Position numbers and translations under genes: made by a program
Source of the DNA: Urophycis tenuis
Lineage: Eukaryota > Chordata > Actinopteri > Gadiformes > Phycidae
Direction of reading: 5' to 3'
DNA: 64,000 bases
NCBI GenBank assembly: GCA_036785325.1
Contig: JAXIVH010000087.1
Span: 10,001-74,000 of the forward strand
In this document: piece by piece, positions 23,653 through 61,267 of the stretch
How positions within the stretch are numbered: position 1 is the stretch's first letter
Layout of the letters: the number at the start of each line of letters is the position of its first letter
Notes under the pieces: model-generated
Database searches by the model: none
Told to the model about the DNA's origin: nothing
The model's input: only the letters and a program-made list of their open reading frames with translations

Positions 23653-23760
23653 CCTGCCGCTAACACGAGTCGCGTGCACGCAAACCTTTGAGGAGACGCG
23701 CGTTTAGAAGTCACGTGACACGGCCCTGCAGCACCTTCAGGTGCCACTAGGGTTCACCCC
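23653..23760 (-). promoter_or_regulatory. candidate tcp11 promoter / non-coding exon 1
   Basis: A short CpG-rich island in an AT-rich region upstream of tcp11. It holds the palindrome GTCACGTGAC (E-box) near 23711. On the minus strand it is followed by a donor-like CGGCAG|GTTTGT at about 23653. tcp11 needs an upstream non-coding exon, so this is a plausible site. The assignment is inference. Confidence 0.35.
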
Positions 23761-23793
23761 AGTACAACGAGTAGTGCCGTGTCAAAACGGGGG

Positions 23794-23979
<186 letters not shown>

Positions 23980-24718
23980 TTGATAATTAAGAGCATCTCT
24001 GACACACCAGGAATAAATAAAATCAAAATGTGATGGTCAGTTCTCGAACAGAAAGTGGGGCAGACATTTCTTGAGATGCGTTCTGCATCCAGGGAGCGCA
24101 GCTGAGACAAAATGGATCTCCATCACTGCTGTGCGCTGAATGAGGTGACATCATCACGGCAGAGGAGCGTCTGCCGGCTTCGTACTCCAAACGGCCTCCT
24201 GGCCTCCAGGGGGTCACCCCACCCAACCGTACCAACACAGCGGGCATCACGCCGTTTCTTCAAGGTACCGGGCCCCGGCGCTGCGCGGGGGCTTCTCTAC
24301 GCCTCGCGGGTTAGCAGATGTTTGTTAGTCAGTCCCTTTGCACAATTATTGCATTCAAACACAAATTCATTATTCTCAGTTCAAGCTCAACACAACCTTG
24401 TCTCATCACTTCGAAGTGCTTCAGTCCAGCTCAGTAATGGCGGCTGATCACGTGACCTCGTGGAAGAGGTGATCCTCCCGCTCATCATCAAGACCGCCCT
24501 GGTCCTTCAGCATTCCCAATAGGTCGCCAATCTCAGGTTTCCTGGACACGACGGCTCCACACGGCTGGAGGACACACTTCTACCCCTGCTCTTCCTCGGC
24601 AGCTCCACGGCTGTGCTTCAGATGAACCACAACCTCCAGGAAGCACCAACTACACAGACGGGCCTGACCCAGACCCAGACCCAGACCCCAGGGCTGTTCA
24701 GATGTTGTTTCCAGGACA

Positions 24719-24802
24719 GCTCTCTCTCTCGCTCTCCCTCTCCATCTCTCTCCCTCTCTCCCTCCCTCTCTCTCTCCCTCTCTCTCTCTCTCTCTCCCTC
24801 CC
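24719..24802. repeat. (CT)n, interrupted
   Basis: Pyrimidine tract (ct/ccct) just downstream of the phc2 stop, in its probable 3' UTR. Confidence 0.9.
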
Positions 24803-24898
24803 CTCCGGTCCCACTCAGCCGAGCCTCGCTCGCCCAGCACGCGCACGTGAAAAGACAGAAATAAACACACACAGTGAGTGGGCGGAGCCCGCCGGCGG

Positions 24899-48338
<23,440 letters not shown>

Positions 48339-50220
48339 GGTGCCCTCTGCTCTCCTGACCTTTGAACCCCGGCTCTTCTGAATGGCCCTCCTGTGCCTGG
48401 AGGGAAGAGGGAAGAGGAAGTGAGTGAAGAAGAAAGAAACCAAGATGGCGGCGCATGGTAGCACAGGCTGTTATCCATTTTGGAGATCCCTTTTAATTAA
48501 CAACTCTGGCACATTACCATAAAGATTAAGACTCAAGCTTTGGGTTATGTTGACCTCAACATCTTCCAAAGACCCAGACACATTTCACACCTGGCAGTGC
48601 ATGCTGGGTAATCTGGGTTCAAGGCTCCCAGCAGACCAGAACACGGTTGGCCTTTTAAAAGCACATGTCAGCTGTCACGGCGACGGGCCAAAGTACGAGG
48701 CCTGGTAGGGCTGAATGGATGAGGAACATGCTGCATGGCTCAGGGAGAAGAATGCAGCCCAGGACTCACAACCTCATCGCCACTGAGGATGGACTTGATG
48801 GAGACCAGGGTGAGAGAGAGAGAGAGAGGGAGAACGCCAGAGTGAGATAAACAGAGACAGAGGAGGACAAACAGAGACAGACCGAGTGTTCAGGAGTGCT
48901 GTTGGGGGAGGAGGAGGAGGCATGTGGCCCCGGGTTAATCAGGGTTAAGGGAGGACGTGAATGAAAGCGTCTGTCAGGCTGCACTTGTAGTGCGTGTAGT
49001 GTTGGCTCAGCACGCTGTTTGGGAGTTTCTTTGTACATGTGTGGGAGTGTGATGGAAGTAATTAGGAGCAGGGAGAAAGGCGGCAGACATGACCCGCGTT
49101 CTCCCTCCCCTCGTCACTGTGTCGATGAAGGGCCCGGGCTCCACGGCTCCAAACCAGACCAGCAGCAGATAGGATCTCACTCCGTTGGTGTTGCCAAGCC
49201 ATGCTAAACCACCACAACACTGAGGGAATGGAGCATCACTCTCCTCAGGACTCAGGAAAAGATGAAAGAGGGACAGAGAAGCGCAGAACTCTATGTGGAA
49301 ACATGAGAACTTGAATGACAATGAACGCAGGTTGCCATAACCCAAACAACACAGCAGAAGCAGGGCCTAGCATGCTCATTTCACACCATCACAGCCTCGC
49401 GTTCCTGCTGCTCGGTGGACACAGACAGCTCTTCTGGTGTGGTAACAGCTCTTGTCTGTCGGGTTTAGGTTGTAAATAAAGCTTTCCCTGCTTTCCCTGC
49501 AGGAGGCTCTAGAGGTCGTGGAGGCACACATTGTGCCCCACGATGAATGAATTGGAGAGATCCCTCTGGAGATACAGACTAATGACCCCTTCTGTCCCTG
49601 TCTCCATGAGAGCACCCATTCGTTCATCAAGGAACCCCCCCCCCCCCGCACCAACACCCCCACCCTAATGCATTCACCCCCCTACCCGACACCCCCACCC
49701 CCCTCCATTATCAACCTCACCTTCTCTAAATGATGAACCTCCAACCGAACATCAGCCCTAAAGGTAAACAACAGAGTCATCCACCTCCATCCCTGGATGG
49801 CACCATGGCAACACAGCATCACGGGACATCTCAGAGGCCTGGACCATAACACCACACTGGAGAGCCACATTCTAAAAGCACTGGAGCCCCGGGAGACAGC
49901 AGGACGTGGAATTGATGAAATGGGTTTCCGCCAGACAAGAGGGGGGGGTTCTCCCCACCCGGTGGAGAAGAGGAGACAGACGTCTCCACAGAGATAAAAC
50001 AGCACAGCAAAGAGAAGTGCATGCCGAGTGAGTCCTCAGGCTGCGTCCACCCCCTGACATCCTACCAGGCATGTCAAGGACCAGGAGACGCTGACCCACA
50101 TTGCAGCACCGCACGGTTCTCAGGAGGAGCAATCAATAGCCATTCAGGGTGGAACAACCTAGCGGCTTCAGAAGCTGGTGGATGCAGGATGAGAGAGACA
50201 GACAGAGAGAGCGTGTGCGT

Positions 50221-50257
<37 letters not shown>

Positions 50258-51410
50258 GAGGGGGCATTCTCCTCCGCGAGACAAAGCCCCCTACCCTCGC
50301 TGCTCCTACCTCCTCCCTCCCCCACGGCGCGCTGCGAGGGGATGAAGCCCCATCCCCGGTGTGGTTGTCCTAGCAGGATGCTACTGCCGCTGCTCCCCTT
50401 TGTCTGTGCGCTCAGCCAGCGTGCTCACGTGCGTCTCAGCCAGTGTCTCAGCGTGCGTCTGGTGGCGTCGTGCGTCCCTCGCGCTAGCCCCCCCCAGCAG
50501 CTCTGCTCCTCGTCCCAGCATCGACACCACCCTCCACCCACCGGGCCCCCCGGCCTGCCTCCTGATTATCTGGTATCCTAGCGACAGCCAACGGGATGCC
50601 TACGGAATCCCCGTGCGGAGCAGTGTGCTGATTGGCCGCTGTGATCCCCCTCTAATGAAGATGATGGCCGTGGTTCTACCCTGCGCACCCCTCCCCCTCC
50701 CCTCCCCTCCCCCTCCTCTCTGAGCAGGGGGAGTGCAGATTTTGGAGCCGGCAAGAGGCGTTTATGCAAAAGAACAGCAGCCCACTTACAAATAGATCTT
50801 TTAATGGGGGAAACATGCAAAAACGTTTCATAAACGTATGCATGCGTGTGCATAAGAAGGACAGTGATGCATTATGGGTAGGTAGCATTATAGAACATAT
50901 TTTAAAGACTAAGACAGTGAAGGCATCAAGAAATTCTTCATTCATTTTAACAAATGTGTGCAAAAATGGCAGTGTGTGTGTGTGTGTGCGTGCGTGCAAA
51001 TGGGGCCATTATCATAACGGTGGGATACTAATGATGGTGAATTTACAGGGTGAAGCTGGGAAGTGGAATGCAGGGTGGACCACTAAACCAGAGCACTACG
51101 GCCCAGCGGCTTACAGGCAGAGAGGGAGGGAATGGCTTACTACCCATTCCTAGAGATTAGCCAAATTCTGGTGCGGTCTTAAACAAATCACTTCAACCAG
51201 GCACGCTAACTGTTATTAAATATGACACAAAAATTATTCCAGTTAGCCAATATGCCCAGTTAGAGGGGGATTACTTTTTATAGTCATATGAAATATTGAC
51301 ATAATAATTGTATAGTTATATTAAATATTGACATGACAATAATTAGATCACTGACAGTGAGTAATGTCTCATATTTATATGATAATAAATAATTCAATAA
51401 ATAATTCAAT

Positions 51411-51461
51411 TTTTTTTTTAATCCAATGTCAATATATAATTGACATTGGATTAAAAAAAAA
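51411..51461. repeat. perfect inverted repeat with T/A-run ends
   Basis: Two 23-bp arms (tttttttttaatccaatg + tcaat and its reverse complement) around a 5-base loop. Confidence 0.9.
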
Positions 51462-51483
51462 AAAAATGGCATTCTTAAATCCA

Positions 51484-51587
<104 letters not shown>

Positions 51588-53835
51588 ATTCATTGTCTGT
51601 GGCACCACATTAACATGCCACCCAACTGTCTGGCGGTTTAAAATACAGCCATTTTCAGACGTTCTCCAGCGCTACGTGCAATTGATTGTGAGCGACCATG
51701 CACAAAGCTCATTGATTATGATCTTCCCATTAGCATATAGATTAGCCTGTGGTGGGCTAGCCAGATACATGTGCCTGGAGTCACACACTTTGGCAGGGGG
51801 CGAGGAGGGTAATGCAATAGCGATGGAGCTAATATGGCTGGTTGGAGTGGATGGGGCAGCGGTGGTGGGTCTTTGTTTGATACAAGCCATTTAACCCTAT
51901 GGCTCCACGTTTCAGATGAGCACATGAAGGCAAAGAGACCATGGTAAACAGAGGGGAGGGAGTGTGTGTGTGTGTGTGTGTGTGTGTGGGGAGGGGGGGG
52001 GGGGGTCTATAAGACACACAAACCACCCCCCAACCCCTACAATGGTCACCTGATCAATTCCATTCAAGTTAATGCCTAATAAGCTGTTCTTGTGGGGAGC
52101 AAAGCGCAGGCTAATGAATGGCCCAGGCAGCCTACAGACAGTGCTGGCCCTACACTGGATTCCTCTGGAACAAACAGAGACATTCTTCATCCCAACAGTA
52201 CAGAGCACAACTGTTTGCCATTTTGTTGGTCCTAACCTTGGGTATAAACAACAGTTTATCCATTTGCTTGTTTTTTTTTTAACACCACCTCTTTGCCACC
52301 ATCAAAGTTAACGCCATGAGCAAAAACACATACAAGCAGACCAAGAGAGCATCGCTCACACACTGGGCCCAGCCTCCATTCATTCCTTTATCTGATGCAG
52401 GCTCCATGAGAGAGGAGAAAAAGATATTGCCTGGAGCCTGAGGCCATGCGCTGATTGTCTGCGTCCATCTCCATTCGCGTGTTGATTTTCTGTCTGCTCT
52501 CAAGTGTTGTGAATGAAGGGTTATTAGTGGGCCCTGGGCTGAGGCCACAGGCCCGCAGCCACTCTGTCTGGGCCGGGGTTCTGGGGAAACGTTATGAACC
52601 CATCACACAGGATTTCACATAAACAAACAACCATTTGGTTCTGATCGGCCACATTTAAGGATCAAGATGATCAGGAGCTAAAACACATAATAACATATCA
52701 GAGGGCTCCGCCCCACTACCCAGACCGGCAGGACACTGGCAGCATGCCAACATGCAAAGTCATCAAAGTCCACAGAGAAAGTCAGTCTTGGACAGACTGA
52801 ATTGTAGGTCTGAATCCCCCCTCACTGTTTTGTGTAGTATGCACTATGCACTTCCTCAGAGACCAGAACACCCTACAGAAATCGGGTGAGGTTCTAGTGG
52901 ACTTCATGGAACGTGATTTCTGATTCTTAATGCACTAATGAACTAGCTGATAATTAGCATTGAAACATTACAAAACAACAGGCATTCCTCAAAATATTAG
53001 AACAAAAAATGAGAACTAACTTCTGTCCATCAGATTTGACATTTCCCTTCTCTCTCAATTCTCTTCATTGTGCTACAGCATGTACCTTCTGGATTTAAAA
53101 CAGACTTTGTGTTTCACCTTTTGGTTGTTTTCTTGCCCCATTCTCTGTTCGCAGCACAGTTGGGAGCACAGGTGGTTTCAAATAAAAGTAGAACAGGGAA
53201 CCAGCATCAGCTATTACACCATTAGCTACAGTGACGAGAACGTACGAGTTAAGCTCCAGATCTTGACTGGCATTCCTTGGGTTCTCGCCCGCCTCTGAGC
53301 CTCTGTGACTGACCAGAGAAGTCAAGGCTCACTGAAAAAAATGAACACGAGATTTCTGTACGCAGCTGCAGAGTCGGAGCAATTAACCCAGATCCCTTTA
53401 GCCTGACGGTTAGCATCTGCATGAGTGTTTTAGAGCTCATTTCAAACTCGCGTATTGTACCTTTAAGAACATAATGTACAGTAAATTACATATTTATGTC
53501 GTTTATCGTATTTAAATTGTAAGATATATAAACTAAAGTAAACTAGTAGTAAACAACTAGGCCCCATCAGTCCACGAAGATGCAATGCCACTGAATGATG
53601 ACAAGTAATCAGACACAATGATAGACGCCAGGTGTACAAACATCTTCTAATCTTCTTTATAGAAATTGTTATTACTATAAGTCCCAGAGAACAGGAGTGT
53701 ATTCAATAAGTAATCCTTTCTGTTTAATGTTTCTGAAAGTGAGTGAACTAGGAGGACCAGGCACAATCATGACGGTTTAGTTTTAGTTTTAAAGTTTGAG
53801 CAGGCTTGTAGTCCTGCTATGGCACAGATTACATA

Positions 53836-53998
53836 GGGGGGTGGGTCTTAAGACTGCTAGCCAAAAGGTTTTGGGTTCAAACCCCAATGTCCACAACCTA
53901 CCCTTAGTCAGCCCTGAGTGAGATGCCTGACTCCCACCTGTTCAAAGACACACAAGATGCTTTGGATAAAAGCCTCCCCTAAATGACTTCATAGTAGC
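53836..53998 (+). mobile_element. tRNA-derived SINE with L2/HpaI-type tail
   Basis: B box gggttcaaacccc and tail ctttggataaaagcctcccc then taaatgac. Located in phc2 intron 1. Confidence 0.75.
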
Positions 53999-55144
53999 CC
54001 ACACAGAACAACGTTTACATGGGTTTCCCAACACATAGAGGGGATGGGTTGTTTCAATGGGTCCAGTGTCTGGGCCGCGTGGCTGGACAGGCTGCTTTCT
54101 CCTTCAGGTCGTCCCCAGAGGCCGATAGCAAAGGCGGTGAGCAACGGGTCGATGGGGCCCTGTCCAAACAAGTCGGCCTCGCACCGCCTCCTTTAGTCTG
54201 GCAAGACTGAGATCCACTCAGATACCGGGCCGGTTCCCTGAAGGGGCCGGCTGTAATGGAGCCATCGGACCTCTTCTTGCACAGATGAGTAAACCAGCAC
54301 AAAGAGACAGCGGGCTGCTTTCCAGGGAAGTCCTGTGACTCGACTGGAGCTTGTTGTGCGCCTGTCCACCCCTCTCAGAACCACTTTAGAGTACAATCAA
54401 CTCAAATAAATAGATTTTTTAAAGAGATTTTCCAAGACCGCTCCATCCCATCAGTGGACCACAGTCACTTTAATACAACTTCAAAAGTTTCTTCAGAGCA
54501 CAGCGATATCATCCCCCCCCCCCCTCTGCCGAAGCCTCATAGAGACATCCCAGGGTGCCAAACACCCCAGATAACCTCTCTGGTATGATCACAGGGTGAC
54601 CCCTATGGAAGGCTGCCATGGCCCACATCCTGGGGACACACGCCAAACCCTCAGTCAATAACCACTGTTCTCTTTAAAGTTGTCATGAATAATAGTAATG
54701 TAGTAGCTATCCATCTTTGTCTGCTGTGCAATACAAAGTCCTTTGGTGATTTGAAAACCAGGACATGGAGAAGTTCAGAGGAGGCTGCTGGGAGGATGGG
54801 TGATTCAAGGAACATTGCACATTGCTTTGAACATTGCTTTGTCTGTGATCTATAAATAGTATAGATTGTATAGAACAACCCCCCTGTCGGCTGCAGATTA
54901 GCAACATGCTACAACCAGAACTAGCCCTCCCAGCCAGGCCTCGTTCTCAGGTTCCTTCGCTCCAAAAGGGGAGAGAAAGTAGGTCAGGTATGGGATGGGG
55001 ATGGCCAAAAGCAGCATAGGGAATTGGCGTCAGCCAAGAGACATTCATGGGTCTGCCAGTCTAGTGTGAAGGTTTCCATAAAAAGCAGCTAAGCCACAGA
55101 CCAACATCAACACAACAATGGTGGAGGCTAATAATGACGGGCAT

Positions 55145-55270
55145 GGGACAGCTGGTGTAGGGCTGAGGTACTGGGTCTGACCCCAAGGTCAATCTACCCA
55201 AAACCTGCTCCTGAATGTATATGAATGCAATACAAGTCACTTAAGATAATAACATCTGACTACATAGCAA
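55145..55270 (+). mobile_element. SINE-like fragment
   Basis: Shows the degenerate B box tgggtctgacccc and the body phrase acctgctcctgaatgtatatg. The tail is decayed. Confidence 0.4.
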
Positions 55271-55492
55271 GGGGAGCATTTCAGTTCACCAACAATAAAA
55301 GAATCCAGTATGGAGGCTCCACCACTACAGCCACACTATAATTAGAGCTTATCAACTAGTTATTAGCCTACATAACAGGCACTGCATCATACCCAATATG
55401 GCACCCTGCTTCACAGAACGAGCCAGTCCACATGGGCCAGTGGGATGAGAGAGGTGTGGGCGAGGGAGGCTTGGGGACAGGTCCTGCCTGGG

Positions 55493-56505
55493 GGTCCGAG
55501 CAGCAGGTGGAGGACCATGTACCAGCAGCAGGTGGAGGAGGACAGTGTACCAGCAGCAGGTGGAGGACAGTGTACCAGTAGGTTGAGGACAGTGTACCAG
55601 TAGGTTGAGGACAGTGTACCAGCAGCAGGTGGAGGACAGTGTACCAGTAGCTTGAGGACAGTGTACCAGCAGCAGGTGGAGGACAGTGTACCAGCAGCAG
55701 GTGGAGGACAGTGTACCAGCAGCAGGTAGAGGACAGTGTACCAGCAGGTGGAGGACAGTGTACCAGTAGGTTGAGGACAGTGTACCAGCAGCAGGTGGAG
55801 GACAGTGTACCAGCAGGTGGAGGACAGTGTACCAGCAGCAGGTGGAGGACCATGTACCAGCAGCAGGTGGAGGACAGTGTACCAGCAGCAGGTGGAGGAC
55901 AGTGTACCAGCAGCAGGTGGAGGACAGTGTACCAGCAGCAGGTAGAGGACAGTGTACCAGCAGGTGGAGGACAGTGTACCAGTAGGTTGAGGACAGTGTA
56001 CCAGCAGCAGGTGGAGGACAGTGTACCAGCAGGTGGAGGACAGTGTACCAGCAGCAGGTGGAGGACCATGTACCAGCAGCAGGTGGAGGACAGTGTACCA
56101 GCAGCAGGTGGAGGACAGTGTACCAGCAGGTGGAGGACAGTGTACCAGCAGCAGGTGAAGGACAGTGTACCAGCAGCAGGTGGAGGACAGTGTACCAGCA
56201 GCAGGTGAAAGACAGTGTACCAGCAGCAGGTGGAGGACAGTGTACCAGCAGCAGGTGAAAGACAGTGTACCAGCAGCAGGTGGAGGACAGTGTACCAGCA
56301 GCAGGACGGTGTACCAGCAGCAGGTGGAGGACAGTGTACCAGCAGCAGGTGGAGGACAGTGTACCAGCAGCAGGTGAAGGATTGTGTACCAGCAGCAGGT
56401 GGAGGACAGTGTACCAGCAGCAGGTGGAGGACAGTGTACCAGCAGCAGGTGGAGGACAGTGTACCAGCAGCAGGTGAAGGATTGTGTACCAGCAGCAGGA
56501 CCCCA
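55493..56505. repeat. 25-bp minisatellite, 1 kb
   Basis: About 40 units of 'gtaccagcagcaggtggagg' plus 'acagt', some lacking 'cagca' or reading 'gtaggttg'. It gives a false 406-codon minus frame and several plus frames. Confidence 0.96.
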
Positions 56506-59429
56506 GAGGGAATCAAAATGTGTGATGATGAGCCTGGATCGTGGATAAAACTACTATTTCTGATCTGATTCTGGTACCAAGAGACCACCTTTTACAGAGA
56601 GCTGCTCTAATGACACAACCTAAAGTACTACACCAACCCAGAGGCTGTCTCAGGAAGGGCATTCCAACATTCCTTGACATACTTTAGATCCAGAGACAAA
56701 TTGAGAAGGACTGGGAATTTAAGTTATAGAGCACGACTATAAAAGGGGAGATTCTGTCTGAATTAATTCTCTTCTGAATTAGCAGAAAAGAGACGTGCAA
56801 TGGAATGTATTTCAAAGAGGGAGATGAAACAAAAACTAATCTGCGACATCAAAAGGATGAAGCATTATGAAAGACTTCCCCGCATAAGGGGAAAGAGACA
56901 CCTCAACTCCTTCTGGAGAGGACAGATCCTGCGGCGATCTCAGGGATCTGACAGTTAAACCCACTGGATCACCGGGGAGAGGAACAAAGCAGCACGGGGC
57001 AGACGGGTGGAGGGTGGGTTGGATTAATAGCCTCCAGGAGCTTGGCATTCAGAGCCAAGACAAACAGAGTGGATCAGGGAGACAATGGGCATTTCATAGC
57101 CACTATTCCGCTATTGGCATCCTAAGAATCCTATGTGATCATTCACAGAACGTCCAAGAGAACTGACAACAGAAAAGAGTGCTAATGTGACACACAAATG
57201 ATGCAGAGAAAAGGAAAGGCAACGCTGTAGAGAGAGCCAAACTGCATAATATTCATACGAGGAACACATCCATTCACTCCCCCAACATGATCAAGGCAGG
57301 CATGTCCGTGACTCCACACTAACACTTGGATCATGGACTGACAATTGACGGGATGATCAACCATTTGATTTTTCCGAGGCCAATATCTAGGCGGTTTTAG
57401 CCAACTTGCCGTCAGACTTTCCTCCATAAACGGAGCGCACGAAGACTGCGAGTGAAGGCAGCGCTGTGCCTTCTCCACGTGATTACCTTTAGGACGAGCT
57501 TGGCTGTAAAACCCTGGAGTTCCTCCTGCTTTGCCTGTGTCATTTGCAGTGACAATATTGTGGGTACAATAGTGGGTAACCGCTGCCCGCCTGTTTACCC
57601 ACAACAGTGGTGACAACATTGTTTTAGATATCTTCCTCTCAGCGATCAAGGGCCGTGGTGGAGCACCACGTTCAGACTGGGACTGTTGAGAGGAACATCA
57701 AAGCCAAGAGACCTTCACGGTGGAGGAGAGGTCCGTTGAACCTCGTGGATCACCACGAGGGACCGGTGAATGCTAGACCCAGTTGGCCGTCTCACCCTCT
57801 ATATTAGCAGTTAATGTCATAGTTAAGATAATTGTGTTAAATGGCACATGATGCTGTGATATTGTCACGCAAATCACAGACACACAGACAGGGGATCTGT
57901 CTGTTCTTTTTAAATGTTTATTCACAGAACATTTACTGCATTACTTGAAGTTGCGGTAACCCTACCCCCCTCCCAACGTCCCCTGGTGATCAGATCGTAT
58001 ATTGTGATGTAGAGTAACCATGACTGGACGTCATGACAAAGAAACGATGGTCCAGCCCTAATGTATAGTTGACCAACGCAATGCAACACCCGATCTCCTT
58101 TACATTCTGTTCATCACCAGTCCTGAGCAAGAGGGAATACACACAGGGTGGCGTGCAAGCACATGAGCAGAGAGCATTGTGGATAAATCTGGCTTCACTT
58201 AATCGTGAAGCCTGGATCTCTAGAGGAGGCTTCAGGGCATCTTTCAGGCCTTTAGTGCCAGTGGTGCTCCTGATGTTTTAGGTCAAGGTGCCACAGTCCA
58301 TAAGGGAGCCTTGACAACGAGCGGTCTGACAGCCAAGTGTGATGTGCAGACCTAGAAAAGGTCATGGGGAGGTGGCTTCAATGGGTGAACCTGCGGTCTG
58401 ATGCTCCGGGCCAGCAATGAACACACTTATAAAGGCAGAGTACGAAGACGCGTTCGAAGGGGGCCACAATATTCCTGCCATCAGTTCAGAAACAAAGCGT
58501 TTCATGGAGCGTTGTGTCAACTAAACACACACTTCCCCACCGTGAAGCAAGTGTTCTCCATCCCATGGAGACTCAGGCTAAAGGAAACATCGGCGTGCCG
58601 GGGGCTTTCAGGGACGCATGAGAACGATCTCACATGTTGATGTGAAAGCCAAACATAACAACATTACAGAGTGCAGCTTCTCAAAGAAAACGTCTGACCT
58701 CTGGAGGTACTTAATGCAGCCTCAGAGCCATTATGGAGATTGTGCATCCTGCATTTTCCTGTCTCCACTGGCGACTGTGGGAGGAGCAGGGGGCTGGCCT
58801 TGCATTCATGCACTCTGCAGCATGTGCCAGGGGAGGCTGGACAGACGAAGATAAGAAACACACCGGAGCACCAATTTACTCAGCAACAGAGAAGAAAGGC
58901 TTTGAGCTTGAGGGAAAGTTTGACTTCAAGGACATGACCCCAACCCTACAGCAGCAAGACACCGTTAAGTAGGATACATGTATTCTAAGTCTAAAACAAA
59001 AGTGGAAGAAAAGCACTTTGAAAGCACAAATGAATCAACTTTGCTTGAGTTGGGGTCAGAGGTCAACTTCAACTCCACCATGCTCTTTCCCCAAGCGATG
59101 GAAAAGGGCATCATTGGGCTAGCATGATCTTTGGCCTGCCCTACCATGTAGCAAAACTATATGCTATTCTAATGAGCTCATCGTTGAGCTCCTTCGGCTG
59201 GGCTTAAATTCAGAGACAATAAGTCAACATTCATACCAACTAGGGCTGACCTTGACATAAGAACTACATATTTGCCACTATACTGCAGTATTTGAACAAT
59301 ATAATCATATACTGGTAATCCTGATATAATGATAAAATCCTGTACATTTAGGCAGAAACAAAGACCAAGGGAGGGAGGGAGGGAGCCTCTATCCTAAGAA
59401 AGAAGGATCACAGTGTATTTACTTATATT

Positions 59430-59500
59430 TACATTTGGGGCATTTGACAGACGCTTTTATCCAAAGCGACTTACAAAAAGTCGCTTTGGATCAAATTTGT
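59430..59500 (-). mobile_element. SINE/LINE tail fragment
   Basis: The minus-strand tail gataaaagcgtctgtcaaatg is present without a head. The adjoining tccaaagcgactt is repeated in inverted form, giving a short hairpin. Confidence 0.6.
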
Positions 59501-60338
59501 CAGTGTTCAACACATAACCTTAGCAGGAGCAGTACCAACAGATCAAAGAAGGACTGCCAATAAGGGCTATGAAACCACTAACGCTACCAGACAATACATG
59601 ACAGTGTCATGTCAGCGGTTGAGTGGCAGGACGGACGTTTGGCAGGTCGTTTGAATCACATCATCACAGCCTGTCAGCATTCTGAATTAACCTCAAAGGC
59701 CAAAAAAGGTTATATAATGCTCATTTTAATTTGGTGCATGAACAAATGCATGGTTAAGGTTAAATGATGCTCCAAACCACTAAACGAAGACAGAGATGGG
59801 GGGGGGGGGGTAACTTCAGACTATTATTATTTCAGCAGCATTCGGGTCATCTTAAGGCCATGGGCGTTTTGGCTTCAGCTCCACAAGAAGCCAGTCGACC
59901 AGTAAGTAACCAGTGTTGCTCAAAAGGCACGGCAGAGATTACGCACTTGTCAAAACAGCCAGCCCATCCCCCCGAGCACAGGGGTCACGACCCGACAGAC
60001 GAAGAAGTTAAAGCCTCAGTGGAGCCGGTTGCCAACGTTACCCCTGCATATGTTAGCAGCTAAAAAAACACAACCATGCTAAAAACATTAGCAGGCTAAT
60101 AACCCCGCCGACGCTCAGGTCTAAGTTTACGGTCACAAACCAACACTGTGGTTGCGAAAAAGAACCATAACCAGAACCAGAACCCCGAATGGCCATGTCT
60201 ACATGTGTAGCCCCACCGCTAGCAGCGACGTTAGCATGATAGGTCCAGAGAACCAGGTAGCCGTCATGCTAACGTTGCGCTAGCTGGGGGCTACACATGT
60301 AGCACCCGACAGCGCTATCAGTTATTACAACAACTCAC

Positions 60339-60730
60339 GCGTTCCGATGGGTCCCCGTGTAGCATGTAGCGCCCCGGGAGGGAGAGGAGTGTGTCGCCCT
60401 TCCTCACCCGCAGGGCCTCGCTGCTGCTACTCCTCCGGGCCGAGTTCAGTGCGCGTCGCTGTGACCCCCGATGTCCCCCCCCCCAATGTCCTACACCATT
60501 TCTGGGTTCCAGCGGTTCTGATCCGACACGCTCGGGACCGAGACGGGCGATAACAGAAAGCGCTTGCGAGTGGAAGAGAACGCTCCTCATTTGCGTTCCG
60601 AAGCCACGTGACCCCCTAGCCAATGGTAGAGGGCGTGGCGTTTGACCACGCCCCCCGCCCCCACCCATTCTGGTCTCTGGTTCCACGCGCCTGTCAGATC
60701 GGTTCCTCTGTCACTGTCTCCATGGTAACC
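60339..60730 (-). promoter_or_regulatory. phc2: probable phc2 promoter and non-coding exon 1
   Basis: A CpG-rich block ends on the minus strand at a consensus donor (GC|GTGAGT at 60338-60333). It contains a CACGTG E-box (60605-60610), a CCAAT box (60620-60624) and a GC-rich CACGCCC box. phc2 needs a 5' non-coding exon because its ATG exon has an acceptor 58 bases before ATG. The intron would be about 12 kb. Confidence 0.6.
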
Positions 60731-60937
60731 AACGACGGGGGGGGGGGGGTTCGTATTAAACGACTGACGAATTATATTTGGCGTACGTTTCGAGTAGGAC
60801 TCTAGTTTCGAGGAAAGGTCACCGAAGTATCCGGAAGTTTACAAGTGGTGGCCTACTTCAAAAATTAAAGGCCTATTTATCTTACCTCTATCTAAGTCAT
60901 TGTGATCAACATAAATATTGATTTACAATTGTAAATC

Positions 60938-60957
60938 ACCCTAACCCTAACCCTAAC
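60938..60957. repeat. short telomere-like (CCCTAA)3
   Basis: Reads ccctaaccctaaccctaac: three units of the vertebrate telomere hexamer. Confidence 0.85.
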
Positions 60958-61025
60958 TAAACCTGCTCCTATGTTTGATAAGTAACCTATATTTTAAAAC
61001 AGGTTCCATGTGCAATGAAATAAAG

Positions 61026-61267
<242 letters not shown>

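Noticed and set aside
48339..48464. Upstream in-frame ATG for phc2 (MLPCAAILVSFFF...)
   Set aside because: It lies beyond a strong acceptor at 48397 and reads through its pyrimidine tract, so it is intron; the family N-terminus starts at MESEPAA.
55368..56588. Minus open frame of 406 codons
   Set aside because: It is made by the 25-bp minisatellite, which is stop-free in several frames on both strands; no domain and no splice or start context.
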